Of a DNA stretch of 32,701 nucleotides, positions 8,150 to 17,124 are shown piece after piece. How positions within the stretch are numbered: position 1 is the stretch's first letter; each line of letters starts with the position of its first letter. This DNA is from Acidobacteriota bacterium (GTDB lineage: Bacteria > Acidobacteriota > Blastocatellia > Pyrinomonadales > Pyrinomonadaceae): assembly GCA_020200095.1 (NCBI GenBank), contig JAIVJJ010000242.1, positions 1-32,701 of the forward strand. Reading direction: 5' to 3'. Both the position numbers and the translations under genes were made by a program. The notes below the pieces were generated by a model that saw only the letters and a list, made by a program, of their open reading frames with translations, ran no database searches and was not told the DNA's origin.

Positions 8150-9274
8150 TCACGGTAAATTCTCCGCTAACCGCTCAATATCTTCCCAATTATTAAAAAA
8201 ATGCGGCGCAACGCGAACTCTTTCGCCGCGCGGCGAAATGATTATATTTTTATTTTCCAAAAGCGCGGCAATTTCAGTTGGCATTTGACCATCGCAATGT
8301 TTGATGCAAACGATTTGAGATTTTTCGCCTTTCGCGCGGGAACTGATTGTTTCATAATTTTTTCCCGCGAGAAGCTCACACAAATAGTCGGTTAGTTCTT
8401 CTAAATAATTTTCGATTTTTTCCGCGCCTGTTTCAAACAAAAGTTTCGCGCTTTGCTCCAAACCATAAAACAGCGACGAGCCGCCGGTTCCCGTTTCCCA
8501 AGCCAGCGCATTTGGTTTCCAAGCTTGTTCGACATTTTCAAAATCCCAAGGCTCATCAACGCTAATCCAGCCCACGAGTGTTGGTTCAATTCTTTCTCGC
8601 GCTCTTGCAGAGAGATACAAAATACCGCAGCCTTCAGGCGAGCAAAGCCATTTGTGGCTCGCGCTCACTGCAACATCAACTTTTTGCGCTTCCAAATCAA
8701 ATGGCATTGCACCAAAAGCCTGAATAATATCTACCGCAAACAGAGCGTCAACTTTTCGCGCCGCCTCTCCGATTCTCTCCAAATCAGCGCGAAAGCCCGA
8801 ACCGTATTGCACCGCGCTAATTGAAACAAGCCGTGTGTTTTCATCAATCAAACCAATAAATTCGTTCAAATCGATCCGCCCGTTTCTTTCAGGACAAAGG
8901 CGAAGCTCAACGCCGAAAGCATCTCTAATTCTGCGCCAAGCATAAAAATTTGCCGGAAATTCTTTTTCAAAAGTTACGATGTTGTCGCCTTTCCGCCATT
9001 TCAAACCGTTCGCAACTGTTGAAAAACCATCAGATGTGTTTCGCATAAACGCAATTTGTTCAGCCTTAACCTTAAGCATTTGTGCGGTAATCTCGCGCGC
9101 CCGATTTTTTGTATTAACCCATTCGAGAAAATTTGCCGAGCCATTTTCGCAAACATCTTTTAATTGAGAAGCGACGGCTTTGACCGCAGTTGCCGGAATT
9201 GGCGCAACTGCCGCGCTATTCAGATAAGCGTATTTTTCTGCGGCGGGAAAAAGACTGCGGATTTTTTCGTTCAT
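8150..9274 (-). CDS. PLP-dependent class V aminotransferase (cysteine desulfurase-like fold)
   Basis: 374 residues, ATG start. The PLP lysine is K208 in SASHKWLCSPEGCGILY, and D182 in FAVDIIQAFG is the pyridine-nitrogen Asp. MRNTSDGFSTVANGL and LVSISAVQYGSG are typical of the family. The N-terminus YLNSAAVAPIP resembles isopenicillin-N-epimerase/selenocysteine-lyase-like members rather than housekeeping IscS. I see no mobile-loop Cys of the IscS or SufS type near residues 325-345, so a sulfur-transfer role is uncertain. Substrate is unknown. The gene stands alone, converging with the debranching enzyme and diverging from lepB across about 186 bases. Confidence 0.88.
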   Translation of the reverse strand: MNEKIRSLFPAAEKYAYLNSAAVAPIPATAVKAVASQLKDVCENGSANFLEWVNTKNRAREITAQMLKVKAEQIAFMRNTSDGFSTVANGLKWRKGDNIVTFEKEFPANFYAWRRIRDAFGVELRLCPERNGRIDLNEFIGLIDENTRLVSISAVQYGSGFRADLERIGEAARKVDALFAVDIIQAFGAMPFDLEAQKVDVAVSASHKWLCSPEGCGILYLSARARERIEPTLVGWISVDEPWDFENVEQAWKPNALAWETGTGGSSLFYGLEQSAKLLFETGAEKIENYLEELTDYLCELLAGKNYETISSRAKGEKSQIVCIKHCDGQMPTEIAALLENKNIIISPRGERVRVAPHFFNNWEDIERLAENLP

Positions 9275-9363
9275 AATTTTTTATACCACAGAGACACGGA
9301 GAGATTAAAGAATTAGGTTAAAACTCCGGTGAATTCCGTGCTTTTATGGTAAATTATATTCTT

Positions 9364-9391
9364 TTGACAAATTACACGATTAAAAGCTAAT
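9364..9391 (+). promoter_or_regulatory. Possible sigma-70 promoter of lepB
   Basis: TTGACA at 9364-9369 matches the -35 consensus exactly. A weak -10, GCTAAT, lies at 9386-9391 after a 16-base spacer. It is in the divergent region about 70 bases before the lepB start. Only the -35 is convincing. Confidence 0.3.
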
Positions 9392-9460
9392 TTTGAAATG
9401 GTTCAGGAAAAGTTTTTCCAACCCGAAACCTAAAAATGCACATCAGAAACTTTCTGAATT

Positions 9461-10159
9461 ATGTTTGATTTTCGAAGAAAAAACCGACACGGATTCGGAA
9501 TGCTCTCGGTGACAGATGACCGCGACATTGAAGTTTTGCGCTTAAGGAAAGAATCCAGGCAAGGACTTTGGTCGGAAAGTCTGAAACTTCTACGCGATAT
9601 TATTTTAATTATCGCCGTCTTTATTCTTTTAGGCGTTTTCATCGCGCAGCCTGTCGTCGTTGAAGGAACTTCAATGCTGCCGCAGCTTCACGACGGCGAG
9701 CGTTTGTTGGTTAATAAGCTGGTTTATTATAAATTCGAGAGTGTTAGCTGGGGACATCTCGAACGCGGGGACATTGTGGTTTTCTGGTATCCGAAGGAGC
9801 CTGATAAAAGTTATGTCAAGCGCGTTATCGGGTTGCCGGGCGAAACTGTCGAAGTCCGCAACGGTACAGTTTTAATCAACGGACAAGAACTGAATGAATC
9901 TTATCTCGACCCGTTTCATAATCAATCTTTACCGAGTTTTCCGGCAAAAAAAGTTGATGAGCATTTTTATTTCGTGATGGGCGATAACCGCGACAATTCT
10001 TCGGACTCGCGCTACTGGGGAACGGTTCCAGAAAAATACATTTACGGGAAAGCGTTTTTTCGCTACTGGAATCCGTCAAATATCGGATTTTTAACGCACG
10101 GCGAATATAATGAGGAAGAAGTGAAAACCGATGACATTCGCGCCGAAAGCGAGAAGTGA
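9461..10159 (+). CDS. lepB: Signal peptidase I
   Basis: 232 residues. It cleaves signal peptides of exported proteins on the outer face of the inner membrane. After a charged cytoplasmic start, one membrane span covers about residues 43-62 (LLRDIILIIAVFILLGVF). The nucleophile is S71 in VEGTSMLPQL and the general base is K120 in SYVKRVIGLPGETV. Box E is complete: MGDNRDNSSDSRYWG. The C-terminus is acidic. ATG 9461 has no clear ribosome-binding site, so ATG 9500 (residue 14) is an alternative. The gene diverges from the aminotransferase and is followed by a 128-base inverted-repeat element before carA. Confidence 0.95.
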   Translation: MFDFRRKNRHGFGMLSVTDDRDIEVLRLRKESRQGLWSESLKLLRDIILIIAVFILLGVFIAQPVVVEGTSMLPQLHDGERLLVNKLVYYKFESVSWGHLERGDIVVFWYPKEPDKSYVKRVIGLPGETVEVRNGTVLINGQELNESYLDPFHNQSLPSFPAKKVDEHFYFVMGDNRDNSSDSRYWGTVPEKYIYGKAFFRYWNPSNIGFLTHGEYNEEEVKTDDIRAESEK

Positions 10160-10165
10160 TTTGCT

Positions 10166-10293
10166 GGAAACGCAGACGACTCGCCTGCAATGTTTGCGGA
10201 GCAAATAAAATTCGCCTTAATATTTAATGAGCTAATTTGGAATCCAATTTTTCGCACTGAACGCGCTCATTGCAGGTGAGACGCCTGCGTTCC
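10166..10293. repeat. MITE-like inverted repeat in the lepB-carA gap
   Basis: The left arm, 10166-10192 (starting GGAAACGCAGACGACTCGCC), and the right arm, 10268-10293 (ending GACGCCTGCGTTCC), are inverted copies of about 26 bases with three mismatches and one extra base. They enclose about 75 bases. Each arm also contains its own imperfect palindrome around GCAGnCGAnnCGnCTGC. There is no transposase. The element ends seven bases before the carA ATG and replaces any visible Shine-Dalgarno sequence there. A non-autonomous mobile or REP-like element is the likeliest reading. Confidence 0.7.
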
Positions 10294-10299
10294 GACAAA

Positions 10300-11418
10300 A
10301 TGAATTTATCAAAAAAGGCGATTCTGATTCTCGAAGACGGACGCACGTTTCGCGGCGAATCGTTTGGCGCGCAAGGCGAAATTTTCGGCGAGATGGTTTT
10401 TAATACTTCAATGACTGGTTATCAGGAGATTTTAACCGACCCTTCTTACGCCGGACAAATCGTCTGTATGACGTATCCGCTTATCGGAAATTACGGAATA
10501 AACGAACAAGATGTCGAATCGCGCCGCCCGTGGGTTGAAGGTTTCGTCGTCCGCGAAGCGAGTCGCGTCGCATCAAATTGGCGTTCGACGGAAACTTTGG
10601 ATTCTTATTTAAAGCGCCATAAAATTGTCGGCATCGAACACATTGATACGCGCGCTCTTGTACGCCACATCCGCGACAAAGGCGCGATGCGAGCAGCGAT
10701 TTCGTCAACGGATTCGGACGAAAAAAGTCTTTTGGAAAAAGTGCAAGATTCGCCGAAAATGAAAAACCGCGAACTTGCAAGCTCTGTAACAATCGAAAAA
10801 TCTTTTGAAATTGAGCCGGAAGGCGTGGAAAAATTTCACGTCGTTTGTTTTGATTTTGGCGTCAAAACCAATTCTCTGCGCGAATTTGCTAAACACGGTT
10901 GTCGTCTGACGGTTGTTCCTGCCAAAACTCCCGCCGATGAAGTTTTAGCGTTAAAGCCGGACGGAATTTTTCTTTCAAACGGTCCCGGCGACCCGTCCTC
11001 GATGACAAAAACGGTTGGAGAAATCAAAAAACTCTCCGAAAAAAATGTGCCGATGTTTGGCATTTGTCTCGGACATCAAATTTTAGGGCAGGTTTTTGGC
11101 GGAGAAACTTACAAATTAAAATTCGGACATCGCGGCGGAAACCAGCCGATAAAAGATTTAACAACCGGAAAAATCGAAATCGCTTCGCACAATCACGGTT
11201 TTGCCGTGTCAAAGGAAAATCTTCCCGAAGCCATTGAGGTAACCCACATCAACTTAAATGACGACACAGTTGCCGGCTTGCGACATAAAACTCTACCTAT
11301 TTTCAGCGTCCAATATCATCCTGAATCCGCGCCCGGTCCACACGATTCGGAATATCTCTTTAGACGTTTTATAGAACTGATGGAAAAGGAAAGTGAAAAA
11401 TTATCTCTAATTGTTTAG
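10300..11418 (+). CDS. carA: Carbamoyl-phosphate synthase small (glutaminase) subunit
   Basis: 372 residues from ATG 10300. A frame extension to 10270 would read through the inverted repeat and is not family-like. CarA releases ammonia from glutamine for the large subunit in arginine and pyrimidine synthesis. The N-terminal CPSase domain has [21 protein letters not shown]. The class I glutamine amidotransferase domain has FLSNGPGDP (226-232), the nucleophile C256 in MFGICLGHQ, and H340 and E342 in VQYHPES. carB does not follow: the next gene is on the opposite strand, so carB must lie elsewhere. No Shine-Dalgarno sequence is seen because the repeat occupies the leader. Confidence 0.95.
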   Translation: MNLSKKAILILEDGRTFRGESFGAQGEIFGEMVFNTSMTGYQEILTDPSYAGQIVCMTYPLIGNYGINEQDVESRRPWVEGFVVREASRVASNWRSTETLDSYLKRHKIVGIEHIDTRALVRHIRDKGAMRAAISSTDSDEKSLLEKVQDSPKMKNRELASSVTIEKSFEIEPEGVEKFHVVCFDFGVKTNSLREFAKHGCRLTVVPAKTPADEVLALKPDGIFLSNGPGDPSSMTKTVGEIKKLSEKNVPMFGICLGHQILGQVFGGETYKLKFGHRGGNQPIKDLTTGKIEIASHNHGFAVSKENLPEAIEVTHINLNDDTVAGLRHKTLPIFSVQYHPESAPGPHDSEYLFRRFIELMEKESEKLSLIV

Positions 11419-11467
11419 TAAGCACAACAGATTATTTTTAATTTCATCTTTCTCATTCTTTTAATAA

Positions 11468-13948
11468 TTACTGCGGCAGACCAATGCGCCGCAACAAATC
11501 TTGAAAGCGCGGGTCGGATTTCAAACTGTCAAAAGATGTGTCAACTTTCAAAAAAGTTATCGCATCGTCGTGTTCGGCAAATGCCTTCTCTAACCATTCG
11601 AAAGCGCGTTCCTTTTCGCCAAGCCGCGCATAGTCTGCGGCAACATATACAGCCGAGCCTATGCCTTGTTCATATCGTTTCAAATCATTCTCAAGAGTCT
11701 TGCGCCAAAAGCCAGTTGCACCACTTGTCTTTATCGCCTGCCGAAAATCTGTGACTTTTTGTTCGCAGCTTTTTGCCGTTTCGATATTCAAAAGAACTTC
11801 GCCTTTACAACTAAGCTCGATTGACTCTTCATACATCCCTTTTTCAGCATACATACCAGCAAGAAACGCGTAAGGAAGGGGATATGTCGGCTCGGTTTCA
11901 ATCAATTTTTTGAATTGCGCCATAGCTTCATCATTACGACGCGATTCCCAATAGCGCAACCCAAGATTCAAATTGACGGCGCGGGAGAATGGGTCAATCT
12001 CGTAAGCTCTTTTTATTTCGGCGATGGCTTCGTCGCGCCGCTCCAATCTGGCAAGCAATTCCGAATACCATTGGCGTGCGGTGGCAAAATTCGGATTTAG
12101 TTCAATAGCGCGTTTGTAATGATTTTCGGCTCCATCGAAATTCCAATCGTCAATTTTTGCTTCCGCTAATACGGCATAGGCTTCGGGAAGATTGTTATCG
12201 AGTTCTAACGCTTTTAGTGCTGCCGCTTTTGCTTTCAGTCGAATTTCTCTATCTTCTTGTCTGGTGAGTGGGGCATTATCACTGTAAACTTCATATGCCA
12301 TCGCCAATCCGCCATAAGCCTTTGCATAAGCGGGGTCTTTGTCAACAGCTTGCTGAAACAGCGAGATGGCTTGCTTGAGATCGTCCGGCGTGCGTTTGTT
12401 CCAATGATAAAGACCTTTGAGATAAAGTTGATAGGCTTCCGGGTTTTCAGTATAAGTTTTCGCTACTTGTTGTTCCTGTGCGCCCGATAGTTTTGTTTTT
12501 AATTTGTTTGAAACATCTTTCGCAACGTCGCTCTGCAATGAAACGAGATTGTTCATTGAACGGTTGTAGTCTGCTTTCCACAAAACATTTTCACTTGCCG
12601 CATCAATCAATTCCACATATAAAGTTAAATCATTTCCGCGCTGCACAACACGCCCCGTTAAAATCGCTTGCACACTTAATTCCTGCCCGATTCGTTTCGG
12701 GTCAATCTCCTTACCCTTGTATCGAAACACGGAAGCGCGGGCTTTCACGTTGAGTTTCGGAATTTGCGAGAGACTTCCGATTAGTGATTCGGTCATTCCG
12801 TCAGATAAATACTCATTGTCGGCATTGCCGCTTTCGTTGACGAACGGCAAGACGGCGATTGATTCGATTTGTTTTGTCGAACGCCCCGCAAAATACCAGT
12901 AGCCCAAACCAATTGATGCAAGAAGTAAAACCATTAACCCGATAGCGAAACCGATTTTGTGGCTTTTTATTTCAGATACAACATATTCGGCATTTGAAGT
13001 TGTATGGGCAACATCAGTTATTGTCGCATTAAGAATCTGCGTCTTTGATTCTTCTCGATTTGGCGGAGAGGTTCGTTCCAATTTACTTTGAAATTTCAAT
13101 TCTTCTTTTACATCTTCCAAATCAATTAGCAAATCTTTCGCAGTTTGATACCTTTTGTCTGCGCCCTTTTGCAATGTCTTTCTGACAATGCGTTGTAAAT
13201 CCGATGGCAAATTTTCATCAAGCGGTAAAGGCTCTTTTGTTAAAATCGCAGCAATCGTATCGCTGGTCGTTTCGCCTGTAAAAGGTTGTCGCCCCGTGAG
13301 CATTTCATACAAACAAACTCCTAAACTCCAAACATCTGTTCTTTCGTCAATATCTTTCCCACGCGCTTGTTCTGGCGACATATATCCGACAGTTCCCATT
13401 ATCATTCCTGCCTTTGTATTAACCTGAGCGCGTGTTTCTCCTTCGGCATCGAAGATTTCTGATTTCTTCTCAATTAGTTTTGCCAGACCGAAATCAAGGA
13501 TTTTCACATAACCATCTCGACGAATCATTATGTTTTCCGGCTTTATGTCTCGATGAATAATATGTGCTTGATGGGCAACTGATAAGGCTGCGGCAATCTG
13601 TTCGGAAATTCTTACCGTTTCATAAACATCTAAATCATTTTTCTCTATCTTTTGGCGCAAGGTATCGCCTTCGATGTATTCCGTAGCGATAAACAATTGG
13701 TCACCTGTTTCGCCAATTTCGTGAATGGTAATGATATTCGGATGATTAAGCGCGGAAGCAGCTTGCGCTTCACGTTCAAAACGAAGCAAGCGTTCTTTAT
13801 CGGTGGCTATATTTTCGGGTAGAATTTTGAGCGCGACTTTGCGATTAAGGCGAATATCTTCAGCTAGATAAACTTCACCCATTCCGCCAGCCCCGATTGG
13901 AGAGAGGATTTCGTAACGTCCAAGTTTTGTATGAGCAGCAATTGTCAT
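11468..13948 (-). CDS. Receptor-type Ser/Thr protein kinase with TolB-like domain and TPRs
   Basis: 826 residues from ATG 13948, preferred over GTG 13951 because AAAAGG at 13954-13959 is then five bases away. The cytoplasmic kinase domain (about 10-275) has the Gly loop GAGGMGEVY (19-27), K41, E60, HRD 132-134, DFG 152-154 and YMSPEQARG, so it should be active. One membrane span lies at about 333-353. A TolB-like domain follows (SIAVLPFVNES at 363, GRVVQRGNDLTLYVELID), then TPRs from about 510 to the end, outside the membrane. This is a sensor architecture common in Acidobacteria. The gene begins nine or ten bases after the end of a broken paralogue, whose stop codon adjoins its ribosome-binding site, so the two were built for coupled expression. 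Target and signal are unknown. Confidence 0.92.
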   Translation of the reverse strand: MTIAAHTKLGRYEILSPIGAGGMGEVYLAEDIRLNRKVALKILPENIATDKERLLRFEREAQAASALNHPNIITIHEIGETGDQLFIATEYIEGDTLRQKIEKNDLDVYETVRISEQIAAALSVAHQAHIIHRDIKPENIMIRRDGYVKILDFGLAKLIEKKSEIFDAEGETRAQVNTKAGMIMGTVGYMSPEQARGKDIDERTDVWSLGVCLYEMLTGRQPFTGETTSDTIAAILTKEPLPLDENLPSDLQRIVRKTLQKGADKRYQTAKDLLIDLEDVKEELKFQSKLERTSPPNREESKTQILNATITDVAHTTSNAEYVVSEIKSHKIGFAIGLMVLLLASIGLGYWYFAGRSTKQIESIAVLPFVNESGNADNEYLSDGMTESLIGSLSQIPKLNVKARASVFRYKGKEIDPKRIGQELSVQAILTGRVVQRGNDLTLYVELIDAASENVLWKADYNRSMNNLVSLQSDVAKDVSNKLKTKLSGAQEQQVAKTYTENPEAYQLYLKGLYHWNKRTPDDLKQAISLFQQAVDKDPAYAKAYGGLAMAYEVYSDNAPLTRQEDREIRLKAKAAALKALELDNNLPEAYAVLAEAKIDDWNFDGAENHYKRAIELNPNFATARQWYSELLARLERRDEAIAEIKRAYEIDPFSRAVNLNLGLRYWESRRNDEAMAQFKKLIETEPTYPLPYAFLAGMYAEKGMYEESIELSCKGEVLLNIETAKSCEQKVTDFRQAIKTSGATGFWRKTLENDLKRYEQGIGSAVYVAADYARLGEKERAFEWLEKAFAEHDDAITFLKVDTSFDSLKSDPRFQDLLRRIGLPQ

Positions 13949-13957
13949 CACAACCTT

Positions 13958-14797
13958 TTACTGCGGCAGACCTATTCGCCGCAGCAAATCCTGAAAGCGC
14001 GGGTCGGATTTCAAACTGTCAAAAGATTTATTAACTTTCAAATTAGTTATATTAACTTCGTGTTCGGCAAATGCCTTTTCTAACCATTCGAAAGCACGTT
14101 CCTTTTCTCCAAGCCGCGAATAGGTTGAAGCGACAGCGACAGCCGAGCCGATGCCTCGCTCATAACGTTCCAAATCATACTCAAGAGCCTTGCGCCAAAA
14201 GCCAGTTGCACCACTTGTCTTTATAGCCTGCCGAAAATCCGCGACTTTTTGTTCGCAGCTTTCTACTGTTTCGGTATTCAAAAGAACTTGCGCTTTACAC
14301 CTAAGCTCGAGGGATTCTTCATACATCCCCTCATCAGCATAGATGTCGGCGAGACGCGAATAAGGTGGGGGATACGTCGGATCGGTTTCAATCAATTTTT
14401 TGAATTGTGCAATAGCTTCATCATTACGACGCAATGCCAAGTAGCGCAGCCCGAGATTCACATTGACGGCGCGGGAGAATGGGTCAAGTTCGTAAGCTCT
14501 TTTTATTTCTGCGAGGGCTTCATCTAGTCGTCCAAGACTTGCGAGCAACACCGAATACCATTGGTGTGCGGTGGCAAAATTCGGATTTAGTTCAATAGCG
14601 CGTTTGAAATCATTTTCTGCTTCAGCAAAATCCCAATCGTAATTTTTTCTACTCGCTAATACGGCGTAGGCTTCGGCAAGATTGCTATCGAGTTCTAACG
14701 CTTTATGCGCTGCCGCTTTTGCTTTTAATTGCATTTCGCTGCGTTCCTGCTTGGTAACTGCGGCATTACTGATGAAAACTTCATAAGCCATCGCCAA
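13958..14797 (-). pseudogene. C-terminal TPR part of the frameshifted second kinase
   Basis: 279 residues from the first in-frame ATG, but no independent start signal is visible and the sequence continues the preceding kinase fragment. It aligns with the last third of the intact kinase downstream, from LAMAYEV to the shared end FQDLLRRIGLPQ. Alignment of the DNA shows one base missing near 14858: the intact copy reads GATGGCTTGC, this copy GATGCTAGT. It could still be translated separately by internal initiation, giving a soluble TPR protein, but decay or a sequencing error is simpler. Confidence 0.75.
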
Positions 14798-14832
14798 GCC
14801 GCCATAAGCCTTAGCGTAGCTTGGGTCTTTGT

Positions 14833-16437
14833 CTACAGCTTGCTGAAACAGCGTGATGCTAGTTTGAGGTCGTCAGATGTGCGCTTGTTCCAATGATAAA
14901 GACCTTTGAGATAAAGCTGATATGCTTCCGCGTTTTCGGTGTAAGTTTTTGTTACCTGTTCTTCAACTGCGCCTGACAATTTTGTTTTTAATTTGTCCGA
15001 TACGTCTTTCGCAATGTCGCTCTGTAGTGAAACAAGATTGCTCATTGAACGGGCGTAGTTATCCTTCCACAGAACATTTTCTGTTGCCGCATCAATTAGT
15101 TCGATGTATAAAGTTAAATCCTGTCCGCGCTGAACAATTCGCCCTGTTAGAATCGCTTGAACGGATAACTCCTGCCCAATTCGTTTTGGGTCAATTTCCT
15201 TACCCTTATAACGAAACACGGAAGTTCTGGCTTTCACGTTTAGGTTTGGAAGCTGTGAGAGACTGCCGATAAGCGATTCCGTCATCCCGTCCGACAAATA
15301 TTCGTTATCCGCGTTGCCACTTTCATTAACAAAAGGCAAAACAGCTATTGAATCTATCTGTTTGGTTGAACGCGCCGTGAAATACCAATAACCCAAACCG
15401 ATTGACGCGAGAAGCAAAACTATCAGCCCAATAACGAAACTGCGTTTGTGTTGTTTGATTTCGCTTGCTATGTATTCGGCGCTTGAAGCCATGTGCGGTG
15501 CGGCGATTGTTGTCGCGCTGATAATTTGCGTTTTCGCTTCTTCTCGATTCGGCGAAGCGGTGCGTTCCAGCTTGTTTTGAAATTCTAGCTCTTGCTTGAT
15601 GTGTTTCAAATCAATCAACAAATCTCGCGCCGTTTGATAGCGTTCTTCGCGGTCTTTCCGCAAACACTTCTCAACGATGCGCCGTAACTCTTTAGGTATT
15701 TCAGTTTCATCTAAAGGCGCAGGCTCTCGGTGCAGAATCGAGCCGATAATGTCGAGTGCGTTCTCGCCCTCAAATGGCGGTTTCCCCGAAAGCATTTCAT
15801 AGAGCATCACTCCGAAACTGAAAATATCCGTCCGCGCATCAACCGTTTTTCCTCTAGCTTGTTCGGGCGACATATACGCGGCTGTTCCGATTATCGTTCC
15901 CGGACTCGTTTCTGCTTTTATCGCTGTTGCCGCTTCCGAATTGGTTTCGTGTTGTTTTTCGACGAGTTTGGCAATTCCGAAATCAAGCAGTTTCGCCAAA
16001 TTGTCAGAGCGAATCATCACGTTTTCGGGTTTGATGTCGCGGTGAACAATACCTGCCGCGTGTGCCGCATTGAGCGCGGAGGCGACTTGAATTGCAACTT
16101 CGAGAATGAAGCTCAATTCCGGCAATTGATCTTTCAGTCGTTTGTACAAAGTCTCGCCTTCGACGTATTCGGCGGCGATGAAATTGGTTTTAGCAACTTC
16201 ACCGATTTCGTAAATCGTCAAAATGTTCGGATGATTCAAAGCGGAAGCTGCTTTTGCTTCGCGGACAAAACGGCGCATCCGCTCCTCGTTTTCAGCGAGA
16301 GTTTCGGGCAGGATTTTCAAAGCAACTTTGCGTTCAAGGCGCGTATCTTCAGCGAGGTATACTTCACCCATTCCACCGACACCGAGTAGTTTGCGTATCT
16401 CAAAATGACCTAGCCGAGTATGGGGTGCGAACCTCAT
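14833..16437 (-). CDS. Receptor-type Ser/Thr protein kinase, truncated by a frameshift
   Basis: 534 residues, ATG 16437. The kinase domain is intact: GVGGMGEVY (19-27), K41, E60, HRD 132-134, DFG 152-154, SPEQARG. A membrane span (RSFVIGLIVLLLASIGLGYWYF) and the TolB-like domain follow, and the frame runs off near LYHWNKRTSDDLKLA into a short wrong-frame tail. The missing TPR part is encoded at 13958-14860 in another frame. The product could be a functional kinase without its TPR sensor domain. It is paralogous to the kinase directly downstream: the kinase domains are clearly diverged, but the membrane and TolB-like parts are almost the same. Confidence 0.85.
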   Translation of the reverse strand: MRFAPHTRLGHFEIRKLLGVGGMGEVYLAEDTRLERKVALKILPETLAENEERMRRFVREAKAASALNHPNILTIYEIGEVAKTNFIAAEYVEGETLYKRLKDQLPELSFILEVAIQVASALNAAHAAGIVHRDIKPENVMIRSDNLAKLLDFGIAKLVEKQHETNSEAATAIKAETSPGTIIGTAAYMSPEQARGKTVDARTDIFSFGVMLYEMLSGKPPFEGENALDIIGSILHREPAPLDETEIPKELRRIVEKCLRKDREERYQTARDLLIDLKHIKQELEFQNKLERTASPNREEAKTQIISATTIAAPHMASSAEYIASEIKQHKRSFVIGLIVLLLASIGLGYWYFTARSTKQIDSIAVLPFVNESGNADNEYLSDGMTESLIGSLSQLPNLNVKARTSVFRYKGKEIDPKRIGQELSVQAILTGRIVQRGQDLTLYIELIDAATENVLWKDNYARSMSNLVSLQSDIAKDVSDKLKTKLSGAVEEQVTKTYTENAEAYQLYLKGLYHWNKRTSDDLKLASRCFSKL

Positions 16438-16460
16438 ATTTTACTCATCTTTGTAACAAA

Positions 16461-16489
16461 GTTATATTTATTAACTTAAAATTAAGCAA
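16461..16489 (-). promoter_or_regulatory. Probable sigma-70 promoter of the kinase pair
   Basis: On the minus strand TTGCTT (16489-16484), a 17-base AT-rich spacer and TATAAC (16466-16461) lie 24 bases before the kinase ATG at 16437. The -10 matches five of six consensus bases and the -35 three of six. Confidence 0.45.
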
Positions 16490-16689
16490 GACCGTAAGCG
16501 ACAATTTTAAATTCATGATTCGTTATACTACAGTACATAAAAAGCGAATAATCAGATAAAAGCTTAGAAAAATTCAAGTTTCAACTGTTGATTACCAAAG
16601 TGTATTTGAATCTTTCCTATCAAATCAGCCATAATAACCCTTTTTGTATATTACATAATTTTTAACTAAACAGAGAGGAATATAAAAAA

Positions 16690-16968
16690 GTGGAACTTTG
16701 GCTGGTTCTTATTATCAGTGTGTTGGCAATTGCGTTTGCGTCCTTTTTAATTCAGAACGTAATGAAACGCAGCGTTGGCACACCAGAAATGCAAAATATT
16801 TCAAACGCGATTAAAGAAGGTGCGGAAGCGTTTCTTGCGCGACAAAACAATTGCCGGTTTGGCAATTGCCGTTGCGCTCTTACTTTTTGTCCTTTACGCA
16901 TTTTTGCGTGAACAATGTTCGGCTGACCCTGTGTCGCTGCTTTGGCTGATTTTTTTTGTTTTAATTTA
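16690..16968 (+). pseudogene. N-terminal remnant of a second membrane pyrophosphatase
   Basis: A GTG at 16690, ten bases behind AGGA, opens a frame encoding SVGTPEMQNISNAIKEGAEA and FLARQ, the usual first helix and loop of membrane pyrophosphatases. The family sequence then expects about YKTIAGLA. Here the frame shifts at about 16848, and TIAGLAIAVALLLFVLYAFLR continues in the next frame up to a stop at 16967-16969. The expected CAATACAAAACA appears shortened to CAAAACA, a loss of five bases between short direct repeats. Everything after roughly the second helix is missing. It lies 155 bases before the intact hppA but differs from it, so it is not a copy of that gene's start. A 73-residue peptide could still be made. 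Confidence 0.75.
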
Positions 16969-17056
16969 GGATTTGGTTCTACCAGATTGAGGCAATAGAA
17001 TATTTGATATTTTGTATCCTTTGAACAGACTTGGTGAGAATTCTAATCTTTTTGTG

Positions 17057-17077
17057 GAATATAAATGGTTTATATTC
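17057..17077. promoter_or_regulatory. Perfect 9-bp palindrome upstream of hppA
   Basis: GAATATAAA (17057-17065) and TTTATATTC (17069-17077) are perfect inverted copies around TGG. The site ends 47 bases before the hppA start and no T tract follows, so an operator or an mRNA hairpin is likelier than a terminator. Confidence 0.45.
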
Positions 17078-17124
17078 TGCGGCTTTAATACAGTAATTTA
17101 TTCATAAAATTAGGTGGTTTTTTA

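Noticed and set aside
10270-10299. Ten-codon N-terminal extension of carA
   Set aside because: It reads through the inverted repeat and is not found in CarA proteins; ATG 10300 gives the normal N-terminus.
14797-14870. Programmed frameshift in the second kinase
   Set aside because: No slippery heptamer or downstream structure was recognised, and comparison with the paralogue shows a simple missing base.
15730-16389. Long + strand ORF (219 codons)
   Set aside because: It is antisense to the kinase domain, which has full motifs; composition is Phe/Arg/Cys-rich as in shadow frames, with no start signal.
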